From assembly GCF_003439925.1 (NCBI RefSeq), contig NZ_QQRR01000001.1, forward strand, positions 1-64,000: a stretch of 64,000 bases of DNA, written 5' to 3'. This stretch comes from Haloprofundus halophilus (GTDB taxonomy: Archaea > Halobacteriota > Halobacteria > Halobacteriales > Haloferacaceae). The notes below the pieces were generated by a model. The model saw nothing but the letters and a program-made list of their open reading frames with translations, was not told the origin of the DNA and ran no database searches. Shown piece by piece: positions 15,677-22,675 of this stretch. The stretch's first letter is position 1; every line of letters begins with the position of its first letter. Position numbers and translations under genes: made by a program.

Positions 15677-15769
15677 TCTCGACTCCTCTCGGGCGATTTT
15701 GCCTCTCGAACCGTCGCCGACCACCGTCGAATCGCCGTCGTTTACTCGATGGACCGACGAGTGCCCTCG

Positions 15770-16174
15770 ATGACCGACTTCGCCTACGAACACGACATCG
15801 AGGTTCGGTTCCGGGACCTCGACCCGCTCGGCCACGTCAACCACGCCGTCTACGCCAGTTACTGCGAGCAGGCGCGCATCCGCTACCTCCGGGAAGTGCT
15901 CGGCCTCACCGCCGACGACCTGCCGATGGTCGTCGCCAACCTCGAACTGAACTACCGGAAACCCGTCACCTTCGACGACGACCTCACGGCGGCCGTCGCC
16001 GTGACCTCCCTCGGCGAGTCGAGTTTCACGATGACGTACGAACTCCGCGCCGCCGACGTCGTCGCCACCGCCGAGACGACGCAGGTGGTCGTCGACCGCG
16101 AGACCAAGCGCCCGACGGCGGTTCCGACCGAGTGGCGCGAGCGACTACGCGAGTACGAACCGTCGCTGGAGTGA
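15770..16174 (+). CDS. Acyl-CoA thioesterase, 4HBT hotdog family
   Basis: 134 aa single hotdog domain. EVRFRDLDPLGHVNHAVYAS with the Asp-x-x-x-HVNH motif and ARIRYLRE helix are typical of 4-hydroxybenzoyl-CoA thioesterase/YbgC-type enzymes, with the Asp at about residue 17 as the catalytic candidate. It likely hydrolyses acyl-CoA; the chain specificity is unknown. ATG 15770 (MTDFAYEHD) is preferred; ATG 15749 would add seven residues. The gene follows the tRNA-linked repeat segment. Confidence 0.85.
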   Translation: MTDFAYEHDIEVRFRDLDPLGHVNHAVYASYCEQARIRYLREVLGLTADDLPMVVANLELNYRKPVTFDDDLTAAVAVTSLGESSFTMTYELRAADVVATAETTQVVVDRETKRPTAVPTEWRERLREYEPSLE

Positions 16175-16201
16175 GCGCGTTACGCGCCCTCCGAGATTCT
16201 C

Positions 16202-16291
16202 ACAATCCGCACAAATCACACAATCTTTGTGAATTGTACAATTTGTACAAATTGTGCAAACTCTACAAACTTCACAATTTTTAGAATTTGT
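16202..16291. repeat. Ten degenerate 9-bp repeats, AT-rich
   Basis: Ten consecutive 9-base units in register from 16202 (consensus ACAAATTGT; e.g. ACAATTTGT, ACAAATTGT, ACAAACTTC). Two perfect palindromes result: AATTGTACAATT at 16232-16243 and AATTTGTACAAATT at 16240-16253. The tract is strikingly AT-rich for this genome and lies between the thioesterase stop and the queD promoter. Confidence 0.8.
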
Positions 16292-16349
16292 TGACTCTGA
16301 CTTAGCGGCGTCCTCCGTCGAACGACCCGTCGGACGAGCTGACGCCACG

Positions 16350-16358
16350 TATTTATAG
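16350..16358 (+). promoter_or_regulatory. TATA box of the queDEC operon
   Basis: TATTTATAG, about 27 bases upstream of the queD ATG, predicting a leaderless mRNA. It follows the 9-bp repeat tract by about 60 bases. Confidence 0.75.
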
Positions 16359-16379
16359 CCGACACGATATTCTCGAGGT

Positions 16380-16841
16380 ATGACTCGGAGTGCACTCGAA
16401 GACGACTCGGAGACGTTCGCCTCCCGCGCCGGCGAGCGAGTCCTCCACATCGGCCGCGACCGCCCCATCCGAATCAGCGCGGGTCACCGGCTCATGCATC
16501 ACGACGGGAAATGTAGCCGCCCGCACGGTCACAACTACGAGATTTCGGTCCGCCTCGTCGGCGACCTCACCGAGGAGGGGTGGGTCGTCGACAAAGGCGA
16601 GGTTACGGCGGTCATCGACGAGTGGGACCACATGTTCCTGCTCGAAGACGGCGACCCGCTGGTCGAGGCGTTCGCCGACGCCGGCGACGCCGACGCCACC
16701 GTCGTCCTCGACGCGCCGCCGACCGCCGAGGTGATGAGCGTCCTCTTGGAGGAGAAACTCGCTGCAGCGCTGCCCGACACCGTGCGCGACGTCGCCGTCG
16801 AAGTGAGCGAGACGAGCGAACTCTGCGGCGGCGGATACTGA
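16380..16841 (+). CDS. queD: 6-carboxy-5,6,7,8-tetrahydropterin synthase (QueD)
   Basis: 153 aa, PTPS superfamily. It converts dihydroneopterin triphosphate to 6-carboxytetrahydropterin, the first committed step toward preQ0 for archaeosine in tRNA. The zinc histidines and catalytic Cys are in SAGHRLMHHDGKCSRPHGHN; WDHMFLLEDGDP, PTAEVM and EVSETSELC complete the family signature. The Cys in the GKC motif fits QueD rather than pterin-only PTPS enzymes. The stop codon overlaps the queE start by one base (TGATG), so the genes are translationally coupled. A TATA box lies 27 bases upstream. Confidence 0.95.
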   Translation: MTRSALEDDSETFASRAGERVLHIGRDRPIRISAGHRLMHHDGKCSRPHGHNYEISVRLVGDLTEEGWVVDKGEVTAVIDEWDHMFLLEDGDPLVEAFADAGDADATVVLDAPPTAEVMSVLLEEKLAAALPDTVRDVAVEVSETSELCGGGY

Positions 16842-17608
16842 TGCCGGTTTCTTCGCGAGTCGACGGAAACGGGGACGCCCCCGAAGGCGACGCGCTCCCC
16901 ATCAACGAACTGTTCGTCTCGCTGCAGGGCGAGGGGAAACTCGCGGGCGTTCCCAGCATCTTCGTCCGGACCAGCGGTTGTAATCTGCGGTGCTGGTTCT
17001 GCGACTCCTACCACACCTCGTGGGAACCGACACACGCCTGGATGAGTCTCGACGAGGTGCTGGCCGAGATCGAGTCGTTCGACGCCGATCACGTCGTCCT
17101 GACGGGCGGCGAACCCCTGATTCACGACGCGTCGGCGACGCTCCTGCGCGAACTCGCCGACCGTGGCTACCACACGACCGTCGAGACCAACGGCACCATC
17201 GTCCCGGACGCGCCGGTCGACCTGGCGAGTATCAGCCCCAAACTCGAAAGTAGCACGCCGACGTCCGACCGAGACCCGAAAGGCGACGGCGAGTGGGCCG
17301 AGCGCCACGAAGAGCGCCGCATCGACCTCGACGCACTGGCGTCGCTCGTCGACCGCCACAGTTTCCAGTTGAAGTTCGTCGTCACCGGGCCCGACGACAT
17401 GCCCGAAGTCGAGTCGCTCGTCGCCGACGTCCGCGAGACGGCGAACACGCCCGTCTACGACGACGACGTGCTGTTGATGCCGGAAGGACAGACCCGCGAA
17501 CAGTTGGACGGCACGCGCGGCGTCGTCGCCGACCTCGCACTCGAACACGGCTACCGCTACACGCCGCGCGTCCACGTCGACCTGTGGAACGACGCACCCG
17601 AGAAGTAA
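16841..17608 (+). CDS. queE: 7-carboxy-7-deazaguanine synthase (QueE), radical SAM
   Basis: 255 aa. It rearranges 6-carboxytetrahydropterin to 7-carboxy-7-deazaguanine. The radical SAM cluster motif is CNLRCWFC (C-x3-C-x2-C), the SAM-binding loop is TGGEPLI, and INELFVSLQGEGKLAGVPSI is the typical QueE N-terminus. An insertion of polar residues (SSTPTSDRDPKGDGEWAERH) sits after SPKLE, as in other haloarchaeal members. It starts within the queD stop codon and is followed by queC after 27 bases. Confidence 0.95.
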   Translation: MPVSSRVDGNGDAPEGDALPINELFVSLQGEGKLAGVPSIFVRTSGCNLRCWFCDSYHTSWEPTHAWMSLDEVLAEIESFDADHVVLTGGEPLIHDASATLLRELADRGYHTTVETNGTIVPDAPVDLASISPKLESSTPTSDRDPKGDGEWAERHEERRIDLDALASLVDRHSFQLKFVVTGPDDMPEVESLVADVRETANTPVYDDDVLLMPEGQTREQLDGTRGVVADLALEHGYRYTPRVHVDLWNDAPEK

Positions 17609-17635
17609 CTCCACCGACTCCCCCGACGCTCACTC

Positions 17636-18379
17636 ATGACACCCGACAACTCCGAAAACGCGGATGCGACCCCGACAGACGACGAAGCGAACGAAAAACG
17701 CGCCGTCGTGCTCCTCTCCGGCGGGATGGACAGCGCGACGACCGCCTACGAGGCGAAGGAACGCGGCTACGAACTCCACTTCCTGCACACTTCTTACGGG
17801 CAGAAGACCGAGACCAGAGAGTACGACTGCGCGACGAAACTCGCCGAGGAGCTGGGCGCGCGCGACTTTCTCCACATCGAGACCGACCATCTGAAACGCA
17901 TCGGGGCGTCGAGCCTCACCGACGACGCGATGGCCGTCGCCGACGCCGACACCGAAAGCGAGGAGATTCCCGACACCTACGTCCCGTTCCGCAACGCGAA
18001 CCTGTTGTCGATGGCCGTCTCGTACGCCGAGGCCAACGACTGCGAGGCCGTCTTCGTCGGCGCGCACTCCGAGGACTACGCGGGCTACCCCGACTGCCGA
18101 CCCGAGTTCTTCGAGGCGTTCGAGGCGATGGTCGACGTGGGGACGAAACCCGAGACGGAGCTCTCGGTCGAGGTCCCCTTCGTGAACGACTCGAAGACCG
18201 ACATCGCCGAACGCGGCGTCGAACTCGGCGTCCCGTTCGAGCACACGTGGAGTTGCTACCGCGCGGAGGAACCCGCCTGCGGCACCTGCGACTCCTGCGC
18301 CTATCGGCTCGAAGCGTTCCAGAACGTCGGCGTCCGCGACCCCATCGAGTACGCCGAGCGACCGCGGTACGCCGACTGA
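17636..18379 (+). CDS. queC: 7-cyano-7-deazaguanine synthase (QueC)
   Basis: 247 aa. It converts 7-carboxy-7-deazaguanine to preQ0 with ATP and ammonia; preQ0 is then inserted into tRNA by archaeal TGT (not in this window). The PP-loop is LLSGGMDSATT (about residues 26-36), and the C-terminal zinc site is the Cys set in TWSCYRAEEPACGTCDSC. The N-terminal 20 residues are an acidic extension. Last gene of the queD-queE-queC operon. Confidence 0.95.
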   Translation: MTPDNSENADATPTDDEANEKRAVVLLSGGMDSATTAYEAKERGYELHFLHTSYGQKTETREYDCATKLAEELGARDFLHIETDHLKRIGASSLTDDAMAVADADTESEEIPDTYVPFRNANLLSMAVSYAEANDCEAVFVGAHSEDYAGYPDCRPEFFEAFEAMVDVGTKPETELSVEVPFVNDSKTDIAERGVELGVPFEHTWSCYRAEEPACGTCDSCAYRLEAFQNVGVRDPIEYAERPRYAD

Positions 18380-18388
18380 TTTCCCTCG

Positions 18389-18466
18389 TTTCACCCCGCT
18401 CAGTTTCCACCCCGCTCCGTTTCCACCTTGCTCTGTTTTCACCTCGCTCCGTTTCCACCCCGCCGC
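18389..18466. repeat. About 16-bp tandem repeat (5 copies)
   Basis: Five units of TTTCCACCCCGCTCCG type begin 10 bases after the queC stop codon. Plus strand is pyrimidine-rich. Confidence 0.8.
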
Positions 18467-18571
18467 GTCCACGCGTGCACGCGGTGACTCGAATCGATTC
18501 TCTCCGTCGACTCCGGCCCCTCTACCACCCGCCCGTTCCCGAGACCTATCGGTTCTCCGGACTCGGAGAGC

Positions 18572-18578
18572 CCTTATC
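18572..18578 (+). promoter_or_regulatory. TATA box of the small flavoprotein gene
   Basis: CCTTATC about 30 bases before ATG 18603; leaderless start expected. Confidence 0.55.
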
Positions 18579-18602
18579 GTCCTTTGTGACTTCTGTACGC
18601 AC

Positions 18603-19181
18603 ATGACACACGTGGCAGTCGTCGGGGGAGGCCCTGCCGGGCTCAGTGCCGCGCTGTTCGCGGCCAAGAACGGGCTCGAAGTGACCCTGTTCGACGCCGA
18701 CGAGACGCCGATGCATCGCGCACGGCTGTTCAACTACCTCGGCGTCGACGAGGGCGACGGCGTCGACGGCACGACGCTCGTCGAGCGCGCCCGTCGACAG
18801 ACCGACCGCTACGGCGTCGACCGTCGGAACGAGCGCGTGACGGAACTGCTGAAAGACGGTTCGGAGTTCGTCGTCACGACCGACGAGGGCGAGTGTGCGG
18901 CCGACTACCTCGTCCTCGCGTCGGGTCGGGTGCGGGAACTCGCCGCCGACGTGGACTGTGAGCGCGCCGCCGACGGTACCGTGGTCGTCGACACCGATAT
19001 GCGGACGACCACCCCCCGCGTCTACGCCGCCGGATGGGCCGCCCGCGCGGAGAAGATACAAGCGATTATCTCGGCCGGCGACGGCGCGGTCGCCGCGCTC
19101 GACATCCTGAGCGAGGAGACGGGCGAACCGTTCCGCGACTTCGACGTATCCAGCGAGCACGACGCGAACGCGTCCGACTGA
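18603..19181 (+). CDS. Small FAD/NAD(P)-dependent oxidoreductase (thioredoxin-reductase-like)
   Basis: 192 aa. VAVVGGGPAGLSAALFAAKN at the N-terminus is a dinucleotide-binding fold with GxGxxG-type loop, followed by LEVTLFDAD, and the C-terminal TTTPRVYAAGWAA with a VDTDMRT lead is the second FAD motif of thioredoxin-reductase-like proteins. It is about 110 residues shorter than thioredoxin reductase: the NADPH domain with the redox CxxC is absent. Such mini-flavoproteins are common in haloarchaea; the substrate is unknown. Confidence 0.8.
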   Translation: MTHVAVVGGGPAGLSAALFAAKNGLEVTLFDADETPMHRARLFNYLGVDEGDGVDGTTLVERARRQTDRYGVDRRNERVTELLKDGSEFVVTTDEGECAADYLVLASGRVRELAADVDCERAADGTVVVDTDMRTTTPRVYAAGWAARAEKIQAIISAGDGAVAALDILSEETGEPFRDFDVSSEHDANASD

Positions 19182-19250
19182 GTCTCCACCGACCGCCCGC
19201 CGGACGTCGCATCCGCAACCGGTAAACCCTCGGTGTTCGTCGGGCGTCAC

Positions 19251-20183
19251 GTGCGTTCCGCTCCCGAGGCCCGCGTCTCGCCGCTGGCCGGACTCGTCGT
19301 CGCGATTCTGGCGGTCAGCACCAGCGCTATCCTCGTCACGTGGAGCGAAGCGCCGAGCCTCGTCAAGGCGTTCTACCGCGTGCTGTTTACGCTCGCGCTC
19401 GTCGCCCCCGTCGCGTTCACCCGAAACCGCGGCGACTTCGCCCGATTGAGCTCCCGGGACCTGTTCTTCGCTGCGGTGGCGGGCGCGGCGCTGGCGCTGC
19501 ACTTCGCCTCGTGGTTCGAGAGCCTCAACTGGACCTCCGTCGCGGCGAGCGTGACGCTCGTGCAGGCGCAACCGCTGTTCGTCGCCCTCGGCGCGTGGGC
19601 GCTGTTGGACGAGCGCGTCACCGGCCGGACCGTCGTCGGCATCGCTATCGCGCTCGTCGGGATGGTCGTCATGTCGCTCGGCGACTTCCTCACCGGTGCC
19701 GCGGTCGTCGGCGACGACCCCCTCTACGGCAACGCGCTCGCCGTCGTCGGGGCGGTGACCGCCGCTGGCTACGTGCTCGCCGGCCGCTCGATACGACAGC
19801 GCGTCGCGCTGTTTCCGTACGTGACGGTCGTCTACGGCGTCTGTGCGCTCGTTCTCCTCGCGTTGGTCGTCGCCCGCGGCCTCCCGCTTCTCGACTACCC
19901 CCGCCGCGAGTGGCTCCTGTTCGCCGCGATGGCGCTCGGACCGGGGCTGTTCGGCCACACCGTCATCAACTGGGCGCTCGCGCATCTGGAGTCCAGCGTC
20001 GTCAGCGTCTCGCTGCTCGGCGAACCCGTCGGCAGCACGCTCCTGGCGCTCGTGCTGCTCTCGCAGGTGCCGACGCCCGCGACGCTCGCCGGCGGCGTCG
20101 TCGTTCTCGCGGGAATCTACGTCACGACCGGTGCGCGCCGCGCCGACCCGCCCGGCGACGGAGCGAGCGTCGTCGACGACTGA
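19251..20183 (+). CDS. EamA/DMT-family transporter
   Basis: 310 aa integral membrane protein with about ten hydrophobic segments arranged as two EamA repeats (first from about residue 10 to 140, second from 155 to 290). WSEAPSLVKAFYRVLF near the first loop, and LGEPVGSTLLALVLL near the end, are typical of drug/metabolite transporter proteins. Substrate is unknown. The start is uncertain: GTG 19251 is 25-30 bases after a GGTAAACC box, while GTG 19233 would add six residues. The C-terminus is polar and cytoplasmic. Confidence 0.85.
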   Translation: MRSAPEARVSPLAGLVVAILAVSTSAILVTWSEAPSLVKAFYRVLFTLALVAPVAFTRNRGDFARLSSRDLFFAAVAGAALALHFASWFESLNWTSVAASVTLVQAQPLFVALGAWALLDERVTGRTVVGIAIALVGMVVMSLGDFLTGAAVVGDDPLYGNALAVVGAVTAAGYVLAGRSIRQRVALFPYVTVVYGVCALVLLALVVARGLPLLDYPRREWLLFAAMALGPGLFGHTVINWALAHLESSVVSVSLLGEPVGSTLLALVLLSQVPTPATLAGGVVVLAGIYVTTGARRADPPGDGASVVDD

Positions 20184-20211
20184 GCGCGCGCAGAGCGCTC
20201 GGTGTAGTGTA

Positions 20212-20271
20212 ACCGAGTTAGTGCAGTTCCGACCGAGTTGGTGCAGTTTCGACCGAGTTAGTGCAGTTTCA
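20212..20271. repeat. 20-bp tandem repeat (3 copies) overlapping a gene end
   Basis: Units at 20212, 20232 and 20252, consensus ACCGAGTTAGTGCAGTTTCG. The third unit contains the stop and last codons of the minus-strand VOC gene (20258), so the gene end has been duplicated twice downstream. Confidence 0.85.
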
Positions 20272-20662
20272 GTTCGACGCGCCGCCCGTCCGGGTCGCGG
20301 ACGTACGCCGCCCAGTCGCGGCCGTACGCGCCGTATCGCTCGTACGGTTCACCCTCCTCGACTTCGACGCCTTCCTCTCGGAGTTCCGAAAGCAGCGTCT
20401 CGATTTCCGCTTCGGTCTCCATCTCGTTCGAGCGCAGCAGGAGGCAGATGTGCTCGCCGCCGACGTCGATGTCGTCGTCGGTCGGCACGAGGTGGACGTG
20501 CCGTCCGCCGGCGACGACGGCGACGTACGGCACCTCCCCGGACTCGAACCGCTCGCGGTCGCGAACTTCCATCCCCAACAGGTCGCGGTAAAACGAGAGC
20601 GCGCGGTCGATATCCGAGACGCGGATGGCGACGTGGTCGACGTCGACGACGGAGATATCCAT
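20258..20662 (-). CDS. VOC (glyoxalase/bleomycin-resistance) family protein
   Basis: 134 aa, two beta-alpha-beta-beta-beta modules. VDHVAIRVSDIDRALSFYRD with LLGMEV opens the fold; a central GGEHICLLLRS and the C-terminal AAYVRDPDGRRVELKLH follow. Candidate metal ligands are the His of DHVAIRV, the His of GEHICL and the Glu of RVELK. This matches a metal-dependent vicinal oxygen chelate enzyme (glyoxalase I-like), but the substrate is unknown. It ends inside a 20-bp tandem repeat. Confidence 0.85.
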   Translation of the reverse strand: MDISVVDVDHVAIRVSDIDRALSFYRDLLGMEVRDRERFESGEVPYVAVVAGGRHVHLVPTDDDIDVGGEHICLLLRSNEMETEAEIETLLSELREEGVEVEEGEPYERYGAYGRDWAAYVRDPDGRRVELKLH

Positions 20663-20739
20663 ACGAAATCATCGACGCGACCCGACAAAACCGTGCGGGG
20701 ACGGTCGGCGTCGCGTGGCGACGGCGGTGGCGTTCCACA

Positions 20740-21219
20740 CTACTCCAGTAGTTGTTTCGTCTTCCGGTGTCGGTACCGGAACATCGGCTCGAAGCCGACG
20801 CGGCCGAGCGGACTCGCTCTCCGTCCGAGTTCACCGCCCGGAAGTTCGTACTCGACGGTGTCGGAGACGACGGTCTCGTCCCCGTCCCCGTAGAACTCGT
20901 GGGTGTGGACCCACCTCGGGAACGGTCCGCCGATCATCTCGTCGCGGAACCACGGCGAACTGTCCCCCTCTTCGCGGCCGACGACGACGGAGGTCCACCG
21001 CTGCTTCGGCGCGACGCCGAGCGGTTGCATCGCCATCCGAATCTCCGTCCCGGTGTCGAGGACATCGGGGTCCGCCTCCCCGTCGGGGCCGCGGACGGAT
21101 TCGACGCTGAGACCCATCCACCCGGGGGTGAGCGCTTTCAGCCCCTCGATTCGGGAGTAGAACTCCCACACTTCGTCCAGCGGTGCGGCGACACGGACTC
21201 GTCGCTTGTAGACGGCCAT
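20740..21219 (-). CDS. SRPBCC/START-like ligand-binding protein
   Basis: 159 aa. VYKRRVRVAAPLDEVWEFYS at the start and WVHTHEFYGDGDETVVSDTV with a VEYELPGG strand near the end are the typical coenzyme Q-binding/polyketide cyclase-like (SRPBCC) pattern. Function is unknown; these bind hydrophobic ligands. ATG 21219 (MAVYKRR) is chosen over 21249 because the fold begins there. Same strand as the VOC gene, 77 bases upstream of it; the two may be co-transcribed. Confidence 0.75.
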   Translation of the reverse strand: MAVYKRRVRVAAPLDEVWEFYSRIEGLKALTPGWMGLSVESVRGPDGEADPDVLDTGTEIRMAMQPLGVAPKQRWTSVVVGREEGDSSPWFRDEMIGGPFPRWVHTHEFYGDGDETVVSDTVEYELPGGELGRRASPLGRVGFEPMFRYRHRKTKQLLE

Positions 21220-21291
21220 CGGTGTCTGAACTACGGGCGTGAGACGCAAAAGGTCGTCCGTGCCGAAGTGGCCGCCACTCGGGTCTCGCGC

Positions 21292-21537
21292 TCACGCGCG
21301 GGTCGCGCGGTCGAACGCCGTCTCACGGCGACGAGCCGTCTCCGACAGTCGGCGGCGGACGAACGAAACGGCCAGCGTCGTCAGGACGCCGACGACGAAC
21401 ACGGCGGTGAACGCCGCGTACGACAGCGCGACGAATATCGCTAAAGGGGCGACGGCGAGCGCGACGGTGACGCCGAACGTGGGGTCGGCCGCGGTGGTCG
21501 TCTGAGCGGTACTGCGGTGTTGTGACGTGGTGTACAT
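21292..21537 (-). CDS. Small membrane protein
   Basis: 81 aa. A polar N-terminus (about 20 residues) precedes a hydrophobic stretch of about 40 residues that can form two membrane helices (VTVALAVAPLAIFVALSYAA, then VFVVGVLTTLAVSF), and an Arg-rich C-terminus. No family recognised. It lies 72 bases upstream of the SRPBCC gene on the same strand. Confidence 0.5.
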   Translation of the reverse strand: MYTTSQHRSTAQTTTAADPTFGVTVALAVAPLAIFVALSYAAFTAVFVVGVLTTLAVSFVRRRLSETARRRETAFDRATRA

Positions 21538-21700
21538 CGGTTGCTTGTAGTCGTGGTTGGTCGTCGGAGACTGGACGGGGACGCGCCAGCGAGAGCGAAG
21601 CGGAAGTGGGGCCAAAGCAATGCGAGGACCCATTCGAAGACCGGACGTACCGGTCGCTGGTCGCTCTCGAACGGTAGCGCGTCGACGGAGTCGAGCGGGG

Positions 21701-21817
21701 TTAGTTCCCGCGCGGCTCCGTCGGTAGGAGTGAGATGCGGAGGACCCCGACTCGCTCGCCGAACGCGCAGCGCGTGCGCTTTCGGTCGGCGTCGGTCGGG
21801 ATTTCGTAGTTTGGCAT
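21701..21817 (-). CDS. Small 38-aa protein with Shine-Dalgarno site
   Basis: The product starts MPNYEIPTDADRKRTRCAFG and ends ISLLPTEPRGN; one Cys. No family is certain. Support comes from a strong GGAGGAT ribosome binding site 8 bases upstream of ATG 21817 and a TATA-like AGTATAGAG at 21866-21874 about 50 bases upstream, giving a leader of about 25 bases. Such SD-led genes are the minority in haloarchaea. A longer reading from 21883 would start upstream of the TATA box. Confidence 0.45.
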   Translation of the reverse strand: MPNYEIPTDADRKRTRCAFGERVGVLRISLLPTEPRGN

Positions 21818-21980
21818 GGGTCGTATCCTCCGTGTGTAGACGCCAGCGGGGGCGTCGCAGGTTTCTCTATACTGGGTTGTCACTTAACCGTACTCGGAGT
21901 GTGTGACGCATGCCCGCGGTACTGTTAAGTATCCGATCGAATCCGAACGATATTTGTCGTCTGTGGTGAACGTGTCGGTG

Positions 21981-22226
21981 ATGATCCCTCCAACCCCGCT
22001 GTTCGGCGCGTTGCCCGGTGGTCCCGAACTGCTCATCCTCTTCCTCCTGTTCCTGCTCATCCCGGTCGGTATCGGCGGATTCGTCTACAGCGACGCGAAA
22101 CGCAACGGCCTCGACTACGCCCCGGCGTGGGCGCTCGGCGTCGTCGCGCTGTTCTTCGCCGGGTTCTTCCCCGGTCTGCTCGCGCTGGCGGCGTACTTCT
22201 ACGTGCGCGAGAAGGGCGGTCTGTAG
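21981..22226 (+). CDS. Small two-helix membrane protein, copy 1
   Basis: 81 aa. Starts MIPPTPLFGALPGGPELLIL, then two membrane helices separated by YSDAKRNGLDYAPAWALG, ending YFYVREKGGL. Same architecture and most of the sequence as the next gene (36-base gap), so the two are a tandem duplication. Family function unknown. An in-frame GTG three codons upstream is an alternative start. A TATA-like GTTAAGTAT lies at about 21924. Confidence 0.7.
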   Translation: MIPPTPLFGALPGGPELLILFLLFLLIPVGIGGFVYSDAKRNGLDYAPAWALGVVALFFAGFFPGLLALAAYFYVREKGGL

Positions 22227-22262
22227 ACAAGAGTTATTCTCCCGCGCTGTTATTTCGGGAGC

Positions 22263-22538
22263 ATGACCCCTCCAACCCCGCTGTTCGGCGCACTGCCGGG
22301 CGGTCCCGAACTGACGATTATCCTCCTGATACTCGTCATCCCGATAGGCGCCGGCCTGTTCGTCTACTACGACGCGAAGAACCACGGGATGGCGTACGCC
22401 CCGGCGTGGGCGCTCGGGGTGACGGCGCTGTTTTTCGCCGGGTTCCTCCCCGGTATTCCCGCCTTCCTGGCGTACGTCTACGTCCGCGAGAAGCAGACGC
22501 GCGACGCGTCACCGCGGCCCGGCGCAGAGAGCGAGTGA
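22263..22538 (+). CDS. Small two-helix membrane protein, copy 2
   Basis: 91 aa paralogue of the preceding gene: MTPPTPLFGALPGGPELTII, YYDAKNHGMAYAPAWALGVT and LAYVYVREKQ align directly. It has an extra polar tail (TRDASPRPGAESE). The conserved DAKxxG-x-x-YAPAWALG loop between the helices is probably the functional core. Confidence 0.7.
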   Translation: MTPPTPLFGALPGGPELTIILLILVIPIGAGLFVYYDAKNHGMAYAPAWALGVTALFFAGFLPGIPAFLAYVYVREKQTRDASPRPGAESE

Positions 22539-22675
22539 GCGTGAATCCCGGCGGTCCCGACGCGCCGACTCGGTGGCTGGTCTTCGTCGCGCTCGCGTTC
22601 GTCTGTGACCGAGTCGGGAAACTCGTCCCGCAGCGTCGACGCGACGACCGTCGGTGAGAATCGGCGCGCCGCGGC

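Noticed and set aside
15475-15769. An integrase or other mobile-element gene beside the tRNA-Tyr repeats
   Set aside because: No frame of useful size or motif exists in the 295 bases; only repeats and hairpins are seen.
16145-16468. Minus-strand frame rich in regularly spaced Cys (CxxC every three residues)
   Set aside because: The Cys spacing is produced by the 9-bp repeat period read in one frame, and the frame runs antisense through queD; no promoter or ribosome site fits.
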